A DNA stretch of 45,577 bases from Phycisphaerae bacterium. GTDB taxonomy: Bacteria; Planctomycetota; Phycisphaerae; UBA1845; PWPN01. Positions 1 through 7,577 of this stretch are shown here, piece by piece. Position 1 is the first letter of the stretch. Every line of letters starts with the position of its first letter. The notes beneath the pieces are model-generated. The model saw only the letters and a program-made list of their open reading frames with translations. It was not told the DNA's origin and searched no databases. The stretch is from contig DAOOIV010000034.1 in NCBI GenBank assembly GCA_035384605.1, positions 1-45,577 on the forward strand, in the 5' to 3' direction. The translations under genes were made by a program, and so were the position numbers.

Positions 1-26
1 CGCGGCCGCCCGGCACGGGCACGTAG

Positions 27-67
27 GGCAGGTCACAGCGAAGCGGCGACCTGCCTTTCCCGCTGTG
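27..67. other. Candidate H-type pseudoknot / REP-like element
   Basis: A perfect 8-bp stem (GGCAGGTC 27-34 with GACCTGCC 48-55) encloses a loop whose first bases, CACAGCG (34-40), are perfectly complementary to CGCTGTG (61-67). The two helices interlock, so the RNA could form a pseudoknot or switch between two stems. The element lies about 100 bp beyond the stop codon of the aldo/keto reductase gene. A run of three T follows the first stem on the plus strand, which is too weak for a confident terminator. It may be a dispersed intergenic repeat. Confidence 0.3.
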
Positions 68-168
68 CCGCACGAAACGAACCCACCGCGAGCAAGTCAG
101 CGGTGTTCAGTTCTCACTGGTAGGCCGCTATTCGCCGGCCCCCAGTCCCCGCCACGGCCCATGAGTGG

Positions 169-1374
169 CTACACAAACATCTCCGCCACGTGACGGACAG
201 CTTCGGCGCCGGCCAGGCCGATGGGGCAGGCCTGAGCACACGCGGTGCAGTCGCCGCAGGCCGAGGCCAGACGATTCGCGTCGAGACCGAGCCTCGCGAA
301 CTCATTGCCGGCATGGTCCGGCCAGCCATACTCGTCGTTGTACATCCGAATCCGCATCAGATCGCTCACCGGAAGCCCCTGAGGGCAGACCTTTCGACAA
401 CGGGCGCACATCAGGCAGGCCTGGCGGCGGCCGTCGAGGAACTCGGCCGCCGCCTTCTTCTCATCCTCCGTCATGTGCCGCGACCTCAGGTCCAGCGTTT
501 TGATCATGTCGATCTGATCGAAGCGGTTGACACTGGTCAATACGCTGTCACAACCGGCTTCGAGAACGGCCTTGGCGTGAGGCAGAAAGACGTCCGCGCC
601 ATGTTCGAGCGCGCTCCAGGCGCCGCTCTTCATCGAGAGGATGCCGACGCCGTTATCGCGGAAGGTCTTGAGGTTTTTCAGAAACCGCTTGCTTTCATCG
701 GAGATGCTGCTCTTGCCCAGCGGCAGCATCCGCATTGCCAGAAGCGCCACCTCAAAGAACCTCGGGGCTTTCTCGATGGTCAATTCCATGACCCCGTGCA
801 GGTCGCCGTGGCAAACGAAACCGGTGTGCCTGAGCTTGCCCTTCTTGATCAGCGCCTCCTGCTGCTTCTGAATGGCCTCCAGCCGGCGGGGGTCGGCGTT
901 CTCGAACGTGGTCAGCAGGGCGTCGGTATGATCCGTGCCCAGCGTCATGAGCATTTCGTCGATTTCCTTCTCGCTGTCGGGGTTGAAGCTCTTGAGGCAG
1001 AGAAAGACCTTCTCCCGGTAGCTCTTGTCCGCTTTGAAGAGGTCCGCGATGGCGGCGATGCTGTTGCCTCCCATGTAACTGGAGGATGTGTGTATCAGGT
1101 TGATTCCTGCGTCAATCACGCCTTTCGCAATGCGCGTGCCCAGTCTCTCGGCAATGCGGATGGCCCCGAAGCTGATCAGCGTCACCGGGAAATCCGTCCG
1201 GCCCAGCTTGCCGTAAGGCAACGAAGGTTTCTTGAAGGTCTTGGCCGGCTGCGAGGCTGTCGATGCGGCCAGAGTCCCCGAAGCCATCGGTCCCAGCCCG
1301 ATGGCCGCGGCGCCACAGGTGGTTGTTCGGAGGAAATCGCGCCGGCTCACGGTATTGTGCGATGCGTGGCTCAT
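169..1374 (-). CDS. Tat-exported aldo/keto reductase-like protein with two [4Fe-4S] motifs
   Basis: 401 residues. The N-terminus carries a twin-arginine signal (SRRDFLR, residues 10-16) followed by a hydrophobic Ala/Gly stretch, so export in folded form is expected. Residues 50-300 follow the aldo/keto reductase TIM-barrel pattern. The C-terminus has two complete ferredoxin motifs of the form CxxCxxCxxxCP, at 320-330 and 373-383. The usual catalytic tetrad is eroded: the Asp position before the conserved Tyr is His95 and the His position is about Thr156, while Tyr100 and Lys128 remain. The family normally reduces carbonyls with NAD(P)H; the iron-sulfur domain and altered tetrad suggest another redox role, but no substrate can be named. 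It is divergent from the next gene, with about 215 bp between the starts. Confidence 0.88.
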   Translation of the reverse strand: MSHASHNTVSRRDFLRTTTCGAAAIGLGPMASGTLAASTASQPAKTFKKPSLPYGKLGRTDFPVTLISFGAIRIAERLGTRIAKGVIDAGINLIHTSSSYMGGNSIAAIADLFKADKSYREKVFLCLKSFNPDSEKEIDEMLMTLGTDHTDALLTTFENADPRRLEAIQKQQEALIKKGKLRHTGFVCHGDLHGVMELTIEKAPRFFEVALLAMRMLPLGKSSISDESKRFLKNLKTFRDNGVGILSMKSGAWSALEHGADVFLPHAKAVLEAGCDSVLTSVNRFDQIDMIKTLDLRSRHMTEDEKKAAAEFLDGRRQACLMCARCRKVCPQGLPVSDLMRIRMYNDEYGWPDHAGNEFARLGLDANRLASACGDCTACAQACPIGLAGAEAVRHVAEMFV

Positions 1375-1591
1375 GGTTACCCCTTTCCAAAATCAGTTCG
1401 CGACGCGGTCAGTATAAACCGGCAGAGCTGCGATTCAAAACCAACCACCCGGCCGTGTTGCGTTGTCCCGGGATGGCGAGAGCGATGACGACGGGTACAA
1501 TAGGTCTGGACCGTGGCCCGGCGTCCGGTTTCGGGGCATCCGGGCGATATCGGCACAGCAAGGTGTGTTCAGTCTCTTTCAGGAATCCGCA

Positions 1592-2941
1592 ATGACCGGC
1601 AAGCCATGGGAGCCGGCCGGGTGGCGTTGCTGTCCGGCCGCTCAGCAACCACAGTATCCTGATGCAACAGCATATGAAGCGGCATTGTGCGCGCTGAAAA
1701 ACTGCCCTCCGCTCGTTGCGGTTGGTGAAGTCGACAACCTCCGAGCCCGGCTGGCCGGTGCCGGCCGCGGCGAGGCATTCATTCTTCAGGGCGGCAACTG
1801 CGCGGAGCGGTTCCTTGACTGCCGGGCCGAGAGTATTGCCAATAAGCTCAAAATCCTGCTCCAGATGAGCGTCATTCTCACCTACGGCGTCCGCAGACCC
1901 GTGGTGCGCATCGGCCGTTTCGCCGGGCAGTATGCCAAGCCCCGGTCCAATGAGACTGAGATCGCGGACGACCGTGAGTTGCCCGTCTACCGCGGCGATG
2001 CCGTCAACGCTGTCGAGCCGACGCCCGAGGCTCGCGCCGCCGACCCGCAGCGACTCGTCTCCGCCTACTTCTACGCCGCCGCGACGCTCAATCACATCCG
2101 GGCGCTGATCGACGGAGGCTTTGCGGATCTGCGACACCCCTATACCTGGAACCTCAGCTCGATGGAGAACAGCCGCAACTGGAACGAGTACAAGGCCGTC
2201 CTCGACCAGATTCTCGATGCGATCAACTTCATGGAATCGTTCGGCGGGGCACGGTCCGACGTTCTGGGCCGAGTCGATTTCTTCACCTCGCACGAAGGGC
2301 TTCTGCTGGGATATGAGGAAGCGATGACCCGCAAGGACCCCGACTCGGGACGCTGGTACAACCTGGGAGCGCATATGCTGTGGATCGGGGCCCGGACCCG
2401 TCAGGTCGACGGAGCTCATGTCGAGTACTTCCGCGGGATCGCCAACCCGATCGGCTTGAAAGTAGATGCGGCCATGCGGCCGGAAGAGCTCCTTGCCCTG
2501 GTGGACGTGTTGAACCCGCACAACGACGAAGGACGCTTGACCCTGATCACGCGATTGGGGGCCGGGCGAGTCGAGGAACGGCTGCCGCCGCTGATTCGGG
2601 CGGTTCGGAACGCCGGCCGGAACGTGGTTTGGAGTTGCGACCCGATGCACGGCAACACCGTGACGTTGGAGAACGGAAGGAAGACTCGCGATTTCTCGGT
2701 GGTGCTCGACGAGTTGCGGAGGACGTTCGAAGTCCACCGGCGCCAGGCAAGCCGCCTGGCCGGCGTACATTTTGAACTGACCGCCGACGACGTCACCGAG
2801 TGTATCGGCGGGGCGGGCGATTTGACCAGCGGCGACCTCGCGCGACGCTACGAGACCTATTGCGATCCGCGGTTGAACTGCTCGCAGAGCCTGGAAATGG
2901 CGTTCCTGATCGCCCGGCTGCTCCAATCTCAACGGTTCTGA
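1592..2941 (+). CDS. Class II 3-deoxy-7-phosphoheptulonate (DAHP) synthase
   Basis: 449 residues, the normal size for plant-type (class II) DAHP synthase, which condenses phosphoenolpyruvate and erythrose 4-phosphate in the first cytoplasmic step of the shikimate pathway. Visible family motifs are the QGGNCAERF block with the metal-binding Cys70, the phosphate-binding RIGRFAGQYAKPRS region around residues 107-119, the HEGLLLGYEEAMTR segment and the DPMHGNT metal-His motif. The frame is open upstream to 1463, but the ATG at 1592 fits family length and has an AGGA element about 8 nt before it. The class II enzyme is unrelated in sequence to E. coli AroF/G/H. The pyrH leader starts just downstream. 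Confidence 0.95.
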   Translation: MTGKPWEPAGWRCCPAAQQPQYPDATAYEAALCALKNCPPLVAVGEVDNLRARLAGAGRGEAFILQGGNCAERFLDCRAESIANKLKILLQMSVILTYGVRRPVVRIGRFAGQYAKPRSNETEIADDRELPVYRGDAVNAVEPTPEARAADPQRLVSAYFYAAATLNHIRALIDGGFADLRHPYTWNLSSMENSRNWNEYKAVLDQILDAINFMESFGGARSDVLGRVDFFTSHEGLLLGYEEAMTRKDPDSGRWYNLGAHMLWIGARTRQVDGAHVEYFRGIANPIGLKVDAAMRPEELLALVDVLNPHNDEGRLTLITRLGAGRVEERLPPLIRAVRNAGRNVVWSCDPMHGNTVTLENGRKTRDFSVVLDELRRTFEVHRRQASRLAGVHFELTADDVTECIGGAGDLTSGDLARRYETYCDPRLNCSQSLEMAFLIARLLQSQRF

Positions 2942-3009
2942 CTTGCCGGATGCCGATGATGTGATTAAGGTCACGGCCGTTGGACACCGAGGTTCGATCC
3001 CCGGTCTCC

Positions 3010-3036
3010 AGTGGAACGAGGTCTTGGGAGTGATGT
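3010..3036 (+). repeat. Direct repeat, copy 1, in the pyrH leader
   Basis: 27-nt unit matching 3160-3186 at 24 of 27 positions, including an uninterrupted 17-nt identity that contains CTTGGGAGTGATGT. Weaker similarity continues to 3045 (30 of 36 overall). It begins directly after a hairpin, as copy 2 does. Confidence 0.85.
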
Positions 3037-3159
3037 GCTTTGGCCGCTCGGCCCGGAATCCCTTCCGGGCCGTTCTGGCCGGCCGAATCCGTTCGGCGTT
3101 CACTGCTCATGAGGATGAGAGTCCTCGGTGCAAACCGCCCCAGAAAGGATTCTGGGGCG

Positions 3160-3186
3160 AGCGGTACGCGGTCTTGGGAGTGATGT
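3160..3186 (+). repeat. Direct repeat, copy 2, containing the pyrH ribosome-binding site
   Basis: Second copy of the 27-nt unit, exactly 150 bp after the first. Its GGGAG at 3176-3180 is the best Shine-Dalgarno for the pyrH GTG at 3190 (9-nt spacing). The preceding perfect hairpin ends at 3159, so structure and repeat are directly joined. Confidence 0.85.
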
Positions 3187-3189
3187 ATT

Positions 3190-3912
3190 GTGGCCAGGAC
3201 GAAGGTCGCTTTTTCCAGAGTGGTGCTCAAGCTGAGTGGCGAGGGCCTGGGCGGGCGCGGCGGCGCCGGCATCGATCCGGAACAATTGGATTACGTGACC
3301 CGCGAAATCGTTGCCGTTCATCGCACGGGTGTCGAGTTGGCGATCATGGTCGGCGGGGGCAACATTCTTCGCGGCGGGGCTTTTTCCAGGAAGTCCGCCA
3401 TCCCCGAGGCAACCGCTCATTACATGGGGATGCTGGCCACGGTGATCAACGGTCTCGCTTTGCAGGAGGCCCTGGAGGACAAAAAGGTGCCGACCCGCTT
3501 GATGTCCGCCCTGGGCGTGACGGGCTTGTGCGAACCGTTCTCGCGGCATCGCTGCAAGGGGCATCTCGACAAGGGCCGCGTGGTTGTTCTGGCCGGCGGC
3601 AGTGGACGCCCGTTCTTCACCACCGACACGGCCGCCGCTCTCGCGGCCGTCGAGATCGACGCCGATGCACTGCTGAAGGCGACCCAGGTCGACGGCGTCT
3701 ACAGCGCCGATCCCAAGAAAGATCCTCGGGCCATGTTCTATCCGAAGCTCAGCTACGACGACGTCATCGACAAGCGGCTCGCGGTCATGGATCTCAGCGC
3801 GGTGGAAATGTGCCAGCGCTGTGGCGTCACCATGGTGGTGTTCAATCTGCACAAGGCCGGCAATCTCAAGCGGGCGGCCACAGGCCGGCGCGTGGGGACG
3901 ATTATCTCGTGA
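3190..3912 (+). CDS. pyrH: UMP kinase
   Basis: 240 residues, the usual size. PyrH is a cytoplasmic hexameric amino-acid-kinase-fold enzyme that phosphorylates UMP to UDP with ATP in pyrimidine nucleotide synthesis. Visible motifs are the N-terminal VVLKLSGEGL strand-loop, the glycine-rich MVGGGNILRGG, the TAHYMGMLATVINGLALQ helix typical of bacterial UMP kinases, the FFTTDTAAALAAVEI segment and VDGVYSADPKKDP. The start is GTG at 3190 with GGGAG upstream; no in-frame ATG gives a better N-terminus. pyrH often sits near tsf and frr, but here it follows DAHP synthase and precedes an unrelated membrane protein. The duplicated structured leader suggests post-transcriptional control. Confidence 0.96.
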   Translation: MARTKVAFSRVVLKLSGEGLGGRGGAGIDPEQLDYVTREIVAVHRTGVELAIMVGGGNILRGGAFSRKSAIPEATAHYMGMLATVINGLALQEALEDKKVPTRLMSALGVTGLCEPFSRHRCKGHLDKGRVVVLAGGSGRPFFTTDTAAALAAVEIDADALLKATQVDGVYSADPKKDPRAMFYPKLSYDDVIDKRLAVMDLSAVEMCQRCGVTMVVFNLHKAGNLKRAATGRRVGTIIS

Positions 3913-3984
3913 CCGGCGTCGTCCACCCGGCAAAATGGCGGCAGCCGATGCCCAAATCGCCTTGATGGCCGACGGGTTGGGTGT

Positions 3985-6072
3985 ATGGACCTGATCATGA
4001 CCAGCCGGCTCGCCATGATTCTTCTCGCGACCGCAGCCTGCATCGTGCCGACTCCGTGGATCTCGCTGCCTGCTGCCGCCATATTGGTGCTGTGGCTGCC
4101 GGGGCGGTCGCTCCTCTGCCTGTTGCCCGGCCTGGAATCGCTTCGCACTTCAAAGTGGGCAATGGTGGCGGCATCTGCGGCTCTCATGCCGGTTCCTCTG
4201 AGCTGGGCTTGGCGCTTGACCAATGCCCGATGGGCGATCGTGGCGCTCGTCTGCGGCCTCAATCTGGTCCTGGCGGTGGCCGTTCGGAAAGACATCCGCC
4301 CCCGGGAAGCTCCACCGGCGTCCACGTCCCGTCGCTATCGCCTGCTGCTCGCGGCAATGACGATCTGGACGTCGGGTTGCGTGTTCCTCTCGTTCTGGCT
4401 GCCCAGTCAGGTGGGAAACGTCACCATCACCCGTGCCCACGACTACGTCAAACACCACGCCGTCATGCTCTCGCTCGAGCGGCATCCGCTTCCATTGCAC
4501 AGTTGTTTCTATAGGGCCGAAGCCGACACGCCGTACTATTACTATGAGTACTACTACCTCCTGCCGGCCGCGCTCCGGACGATGACCGGTAACAAGGTAT
4601 CGATTCCCCTCGCCTTTGGCCTGACGTCCGCGCTTCTCGCGGCAATTCTGATCCATCTCACCTCTTCGCTGGCCGGCAGTATCACAAGGGACGAGAGATG
4701 CAGCGCGCTCGCGGCTGCGTTCGTCAGCTTGGTCGGCGGCTTCGATATCGTCCCCGTACTGATCAGGGCGGCGACCGGCGGAAGCTTGGTGGTCACGTTG
4801 GACGCCTGGTGTCCGGTGGCCTGGCGGGTCCACAATTTCACTACGCAGTACTTCTGGTGCCCGCAACACGTCTTCGCCGTCGTCGGGTTGACGCTGGCGG
4901 CAATCTGGCTGAGGCTGTCGCCGCGCGGCACGTGGTGGCTCCTGATGGCGCCGCTGTTGTCGGCGTCGATCTTTGGCGGGAGTGCTCATCTGGCCATCGT
5001 GATCTTCCCGGCGGCGGCCGTCTACGCCGTTCTCTTCCTGTGGCGGATTGCCCGCGAGGACCGCACGAGCCTCAAGCGGGTGCTGGCGGGAATCGTGGTA
5101 ATCGGCGTGCTTGGTCTGGCATTGATGGGCCGGCAGGCATGGGGCTACAAGGAGATGAGCAGCCGTTACCCCGGCGGGCTGACAACCTCCTGGGAAAGAT
5201 TCCCCTTTGCGATCTTCGGTCGCTTGCTGCCGGCGGGGCCGCTGGCCAACTATGCCGACGCGCCTTGGCTGCTGATCGTCGAGCTTGGGCTGCCGGCACT
5301 CGCCTGCCTCTTGGTGTCAGGGACCTTCTGGCGTGTCCTGTGGGCGGATCCGGGCGTGAAGCTGCTTATCCTGGTTGGGCTCTCGGGAGCCGTACTGATG
5401 TTCACCTTTCGCAGCGAGGTCAATGCCATCGACTATGGTTTTCGGATCGCACCGATGGCTGCGGCACCTTTGCTGGCCGGCATGGCCGGATCCCTGCTCA
5501 ACGCCGATCTTCTGCGTCGGCGCGTTCGGCGGATCGGCGTTGGTCTGGCGGTCATCGGCGCGTCGCTGGGTTTACCGGTGGGTTTGTACGAAGCACCGTT
5601 GACCGCAGTCAGGACGATCTGGGAGTCACGACGACTCATGCCTGAGTCCGGGGCGATCCGTTTCTTGCGGGAGTCGACGCCGACCGATGCCGTCATCCAG
5701 GGCGACCCCGATTGCAGGCTGGATCTGGCGGCCTTGACCGACCGACGCATCGGCGCGTCGAAGCCGAATTCCCCTCATGTGGTCGTGTTCAGCCCCAAGG
5801 ATCCCGCGAGCATGAGGCGGGCTTATTCTGATGTCATGCAAGCCTTCTACACGCCGTCCAGCGAGGAAGCGCACGCGAAACTTGAAACGTGGGGCGTCCG
5901 ATACGTCTTCGTCGGCTTGGCCGAGCGGAAGCGTTTCGGGATCATGCCGCAATTCAATGACCAACGTTGGTTCGAGCCGGTGTATAATGGCGACGGTGTC
6001 ACCGTCTATCGGCTTGCGGATTTGTTTTCGCAAAGCCGGCCGGAGGTGATTACCCAGAGGGGCGGTCCATGA
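3985..6072 (+). CDS. Large polytopic membrane protein, GT-C glycosyltransferase-like
   Basis: 695 residues with about a dozen hydrophobic segments through residue 545 and a soluble C-terminal domain (about 550-690). The first large outer loop has HDYVKHHAVM (152-161), with an Asp placed like the catalytic Asp of GT-C enzymes, and a tyrosine-rich run YYYYEYYY (184-191) followed by LLPA. This recalls the Chlor_Arch_YYY/DUF2298 membrane proteins, though the match is from memory. The C-terminal part (RFLRESTPTDAVI and GVRYVFVGLAE) resembles the periplasmic tails of GT-C and YfhO-like proteins. A lipid-linked sugar donor is the likely substrate; the reaction is not known. ATG 3985 and ATG 3997 are both possible starts. 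It overlaps the next gene by 4 nt, implying co-translation. Confidence 0.75.
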   Translation: MDLIMTSRLAMILLATAACIVPTPWISLPAAAILVLWLPGRSLLCLLPGLESLRTSKWAMVAASAALMPVPLSWAWRLTNARWAIVALVCGLNLVLAVAVRKDIRPREAPPASTSRRYRLLLAAMTIWTSGCVFLSFWLPSQVGNVTITRAHDYVKHHAVMLSLERHPLPLHSCFYRAEADTPYYYYEYYYLLPAALRTMTGNKVSIPLAFGLTSALLAAILIHLTSSLAGSITRDERCSALAAAFVSLVGGFDIVPVLIRAATGGSLVVTLDAWCPVAWRVHNFTTQYFWCPQHVFAVVGLTLAAIWLRLSPRGTWWLLMAPLLSASIFGGSAHLAIVIFPAAAVYAVLFLWRIAREDRTSLKRVLAGIVVIGVLGLALMGRQAWGYKEMSSRYPGGLTTSWERFPFAIFGRLLPAGPLANYADAPWLLIVELGLPALACLLVSGTFWRVLWADPGVKLLILVGLSGAVLMFTFRSEVNAIDYGFRIAPMAAAPLLAGMAGSLLNADLLRRRVRRIGVGLAVIGASLGLPVGLYEAPLTAVRTIWESRRLMPESGAIRFLRESTPTDAVIQGDPDCRLDLAALTDRRIGASKPNSPHVVVFSPKDPASMRRAYSDVMQAFYTPSSEEAHAKLETWGVRYVFVGLAERKRFGIMPQFNDQRWFEPVYNGDGVTVYRLADLFSQSRPEVITQRGGP

Positions 6073-6725
6073 CGCGAAACCATCCTGCTCATCGGGGCAC
6101 CGAGCGATTCCGGCTCTGCCCATATGCAGTTCTGTTCCTGTCGTTGCTCGTCGTGACGGATGCGGCACCCTCCTTCGCCGACTCCGCGCAGTCAGCCGAC
6201 CAGCTTGTTGAAATCAGGGGCGGCGCCGACGAAACACGGCAAAACTACGAATGGACGGTGATCAACAAACACTCGCTTGCGATCGTTGAGGTTGAATTCC
6301 CGCACTATCACGCCGACCTCTTCCAGATCATCCCTCCGGCCGGGTGGGAACAGGAATGCACCTACTTGGTGAACGTCGGCGTTCCTGACAGGCCCGGAGT
6401 CTGTATCGCCAGACGCAAGCCTCCTAACCCCGGTATCCCGCCCGGCGGGCAGCACCTTTTTGCCATGCGACTCACCGCCAAGGGAGCCTTGGTCGGTAAA
6501 GGGAAAGTCACCATCAAGTTTGCCGACGACAGGACGGTCATCGTGCCCGGCGTTACGCTGCCTGTGCCCCCGCCCCCCAGCTTCAAGCTCTTGCCCCTTC
6601 TTGGTGCGGCGATCATTTTTGGGCTTTGGGTGCTCGTCCGTACCGTGCGCGAGCGGCGGCGAAAAGGACAACGGACCGAGGGGCCGGTTGCCGGCTCGCA
6701 AGTGGAACAAAAGCCGGAAAGCTGA
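6069..6725 (+). CDS. Secreted, C-terminally anchored protein of unknown function
   Basis: 218 residues. The start overlaps the upstream stop (ATGA), so the two genes form an operon. Residues 17-37 are a hydrophobic export signal; 38-165 look like a beta-rich outer domain with two Cys (97 and 112) that could form a disulfide. A PPPP hinge (167-170) leads to a membrane helix (about 173-191), and the tail is Arg/Lys-rich and cytoplasmic. This matches a type I membrane protein. No family is recognised. Coupling to the GT-C-like gene suggests a partner or a protein that senses or holds its product, which is an inference from context. Confidence 0.75.
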   Translation: MTRNHPAHRGTERFRLCPYAVLFLSLLVVTDAAPSFADSAQSADQLVEIRGGADETRQNYEWTVINKHSLAIVEVEFPHYHADLFQIIPPAGWEQECTYLVNVGVPDRPGVCIARRKPPNPGIPPGGQHLFAMRLTAKGALVGKGKVTIKFADDRTVIVPGVTLPVPPPPSFKLLPLLGAAIIFGLWVLVRTVRERRRKGQRTEGPVAGSQVEQKPES

Positions 6726-6907
6726 CCCAAGATCTTTTCGGGGGCCGATAATGGTCGAACGGGTTCAACCCTCTGTTGCCACGAATGTTATGGCGGCACG
6801 TCTGCTGCCTCACTTTGACCGTCGACGGACACGGATCTATTATGAGGTCGTTGTCCAACCGTGCGGTGAACAAAGCGCAAGTCCAATCGTAAGGAACTGT
6901 TGAAGCG

Positions 6908-7543
6908 GTGACGACGCCTTCGGACGAGCAGTTGCTGGCCGAACATGTTGAAGGCCTGCCCGACCGGTTCGAGCTGCTGGTCCGGCGGCATAGTCATGAG
7001 CTGTTTCGCTTTCTGGTCCGGTTTACCGGTAGCCAGGCGCTGGCGGAGGACGTCGTTCAGGAAGCGTTCCTCCAGGTGCATCTGGCAGCCGCAAGCTTCG
7101 ACCGGTCTCGGCGATTCAAGCCGTGGCTGTTCACCATCGCGGCAAATAAGGCTCGCGACTGTCTCAGGAGCCGAGGGCGAAAACCTGAAGTGCCGCTCGA
7201 TGCACACGTCGGCAATGCCGACCAGGAAACCGGGCAGACTTTCCGGGACTTCATGGCCGATAATTCGGCCGACCCGGTGGCCGGGCTTGAAAGCATGGAA
7301 GAACGCGAGCAAGTTCGCGCGGTTCTGGCAAGGATGCCGGATCACCTTCGGGAGGTGCTGGTGCTGAGCTATTACCATCAGTTTCCGTACCGGGAGATCG
7401 CGGAGATCCTTAATGTCCCGTTGGGGACCGTCAAAAGCCGGTTGCACGCCGCGGTGGCCACTTTCGGAAAAGCCTACAAGGCCGCGGTAGGAAAGCGATC
7501 GGTCGGCGGGCCTTCCGCCCCAAAAGGCTTAAAGGCTGTTTGA
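6908..7543 (+). CDS. ECF-type RNA polymerase sigma factor
   Basis: 211 residues. Sigma region 2 is visible around residues 20-95 (ELFRFLVRFTG, the AEDVVQEAFLQVHL core-binding helix, FKPWLFTIAANKARDCLRSR). Region 4 spans about 135-190 (ARMPDHLREVLVLSYYHQ, the FPYREIAEILNVPLGTVKSRLH helix-turn-helix). Regions 1 and 3 are absent, which defines the ECF group that directs RNA polymerase to stress- or surface-related promoters. The start is GTG at 6908 with AAGGA 12 nt upstream. A protein with a cytoplasmic N-terminal part and one membrane helix follows 34 nt downstream and is the presumed regulator. The regulon cannot be read from this window. Confidence 0.93.
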   Translation: MTTPSDEQLLAEHVEGLPDRFELLVRRHSHELFRFLVRFTGSQALAEDVVQEAFLQVHLAAASFDRSRRFKPWLFTIAANKARDCLRSRGRKPEVPLDAHVGNADQETGQTFRDFMADNSADPVAGLESMEEREQVRAVLARMPDHLREVLVLSYYHQFPYREIAEILNVPLGTVKSRLHAAVATFGKAYKAAVGKRSVGGPSAPKGLKAV

Positions 7544-7577
7544 CGATGGTCGGACGGGCAGGAGCACGTTGAGGACG

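Larger units (their letters stand above)
2982..3189 (+). promoter_or_regulatory. Structured, duplicated 5' leader of pyrH with a possible 47-codon upstream ORF
   Basis: The gap before pyrH holds two modules, each a hairpin followed directly by a near-identical 27-nt unit. Module 1 has a hairpin at 2982-3009 (11 positions per arm, two mismatches) and the unit at 3010-3036. Module 2 has a perfect 10-bp hairpin (3136-3145 with 3150-3159, loop AGGA) and the unit at 3160-3186, which supplies the pyrH Shine-Dalgarno GGGAG. Between them are two further perfect tetraloop hairpins (3050-3058/3063-3071 and 3082-3087/3092-3097). A TTG at 3040 sits where the pyrH GTG sits in module 2. It opens a 47-codon frame ending with TGA at 3181-3183, just past the pyrH SD and 6 nt before its start. 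Attenuation or translational coupling is an inference. Confidence 0.45.

Noticed and set aside
190..1488. 432-codon plus-strand frame opposite the iron-sulfur aldo/keto reductase
   Set aside because: The minus strand has a Tat signal and two perfect ferredoxin motifs; the plus frame is a shadow without motifs or a ribosome-binding site.
2985..3012. tRNA-like 3' end (GGTTCGATCC followed by CTCCA)
   Set aside because: The five-base T-stem does not pair, no matching acceptor strand, D-arm or anticodon arm exists upstream, and the segment is better explained as the first hairpin of the pyrH leader.
1409..3103. 564-codon open frame on the minus strand opposite DAHP synthase
   Set aside because: It is the complement of a gene with diagnostic DAHP synthase motifs and has no recognisable product.
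6866..6892. ECF-type promoter GTGAAC-16-CGTAA upstream of the sigma gene, suggesting autoregulation
   Set aside because: Transcription would start at about 6899, after the AAGGA ribosome-binding site at 6891-6895, leaving an almost leaderless message. The match is probably chance.
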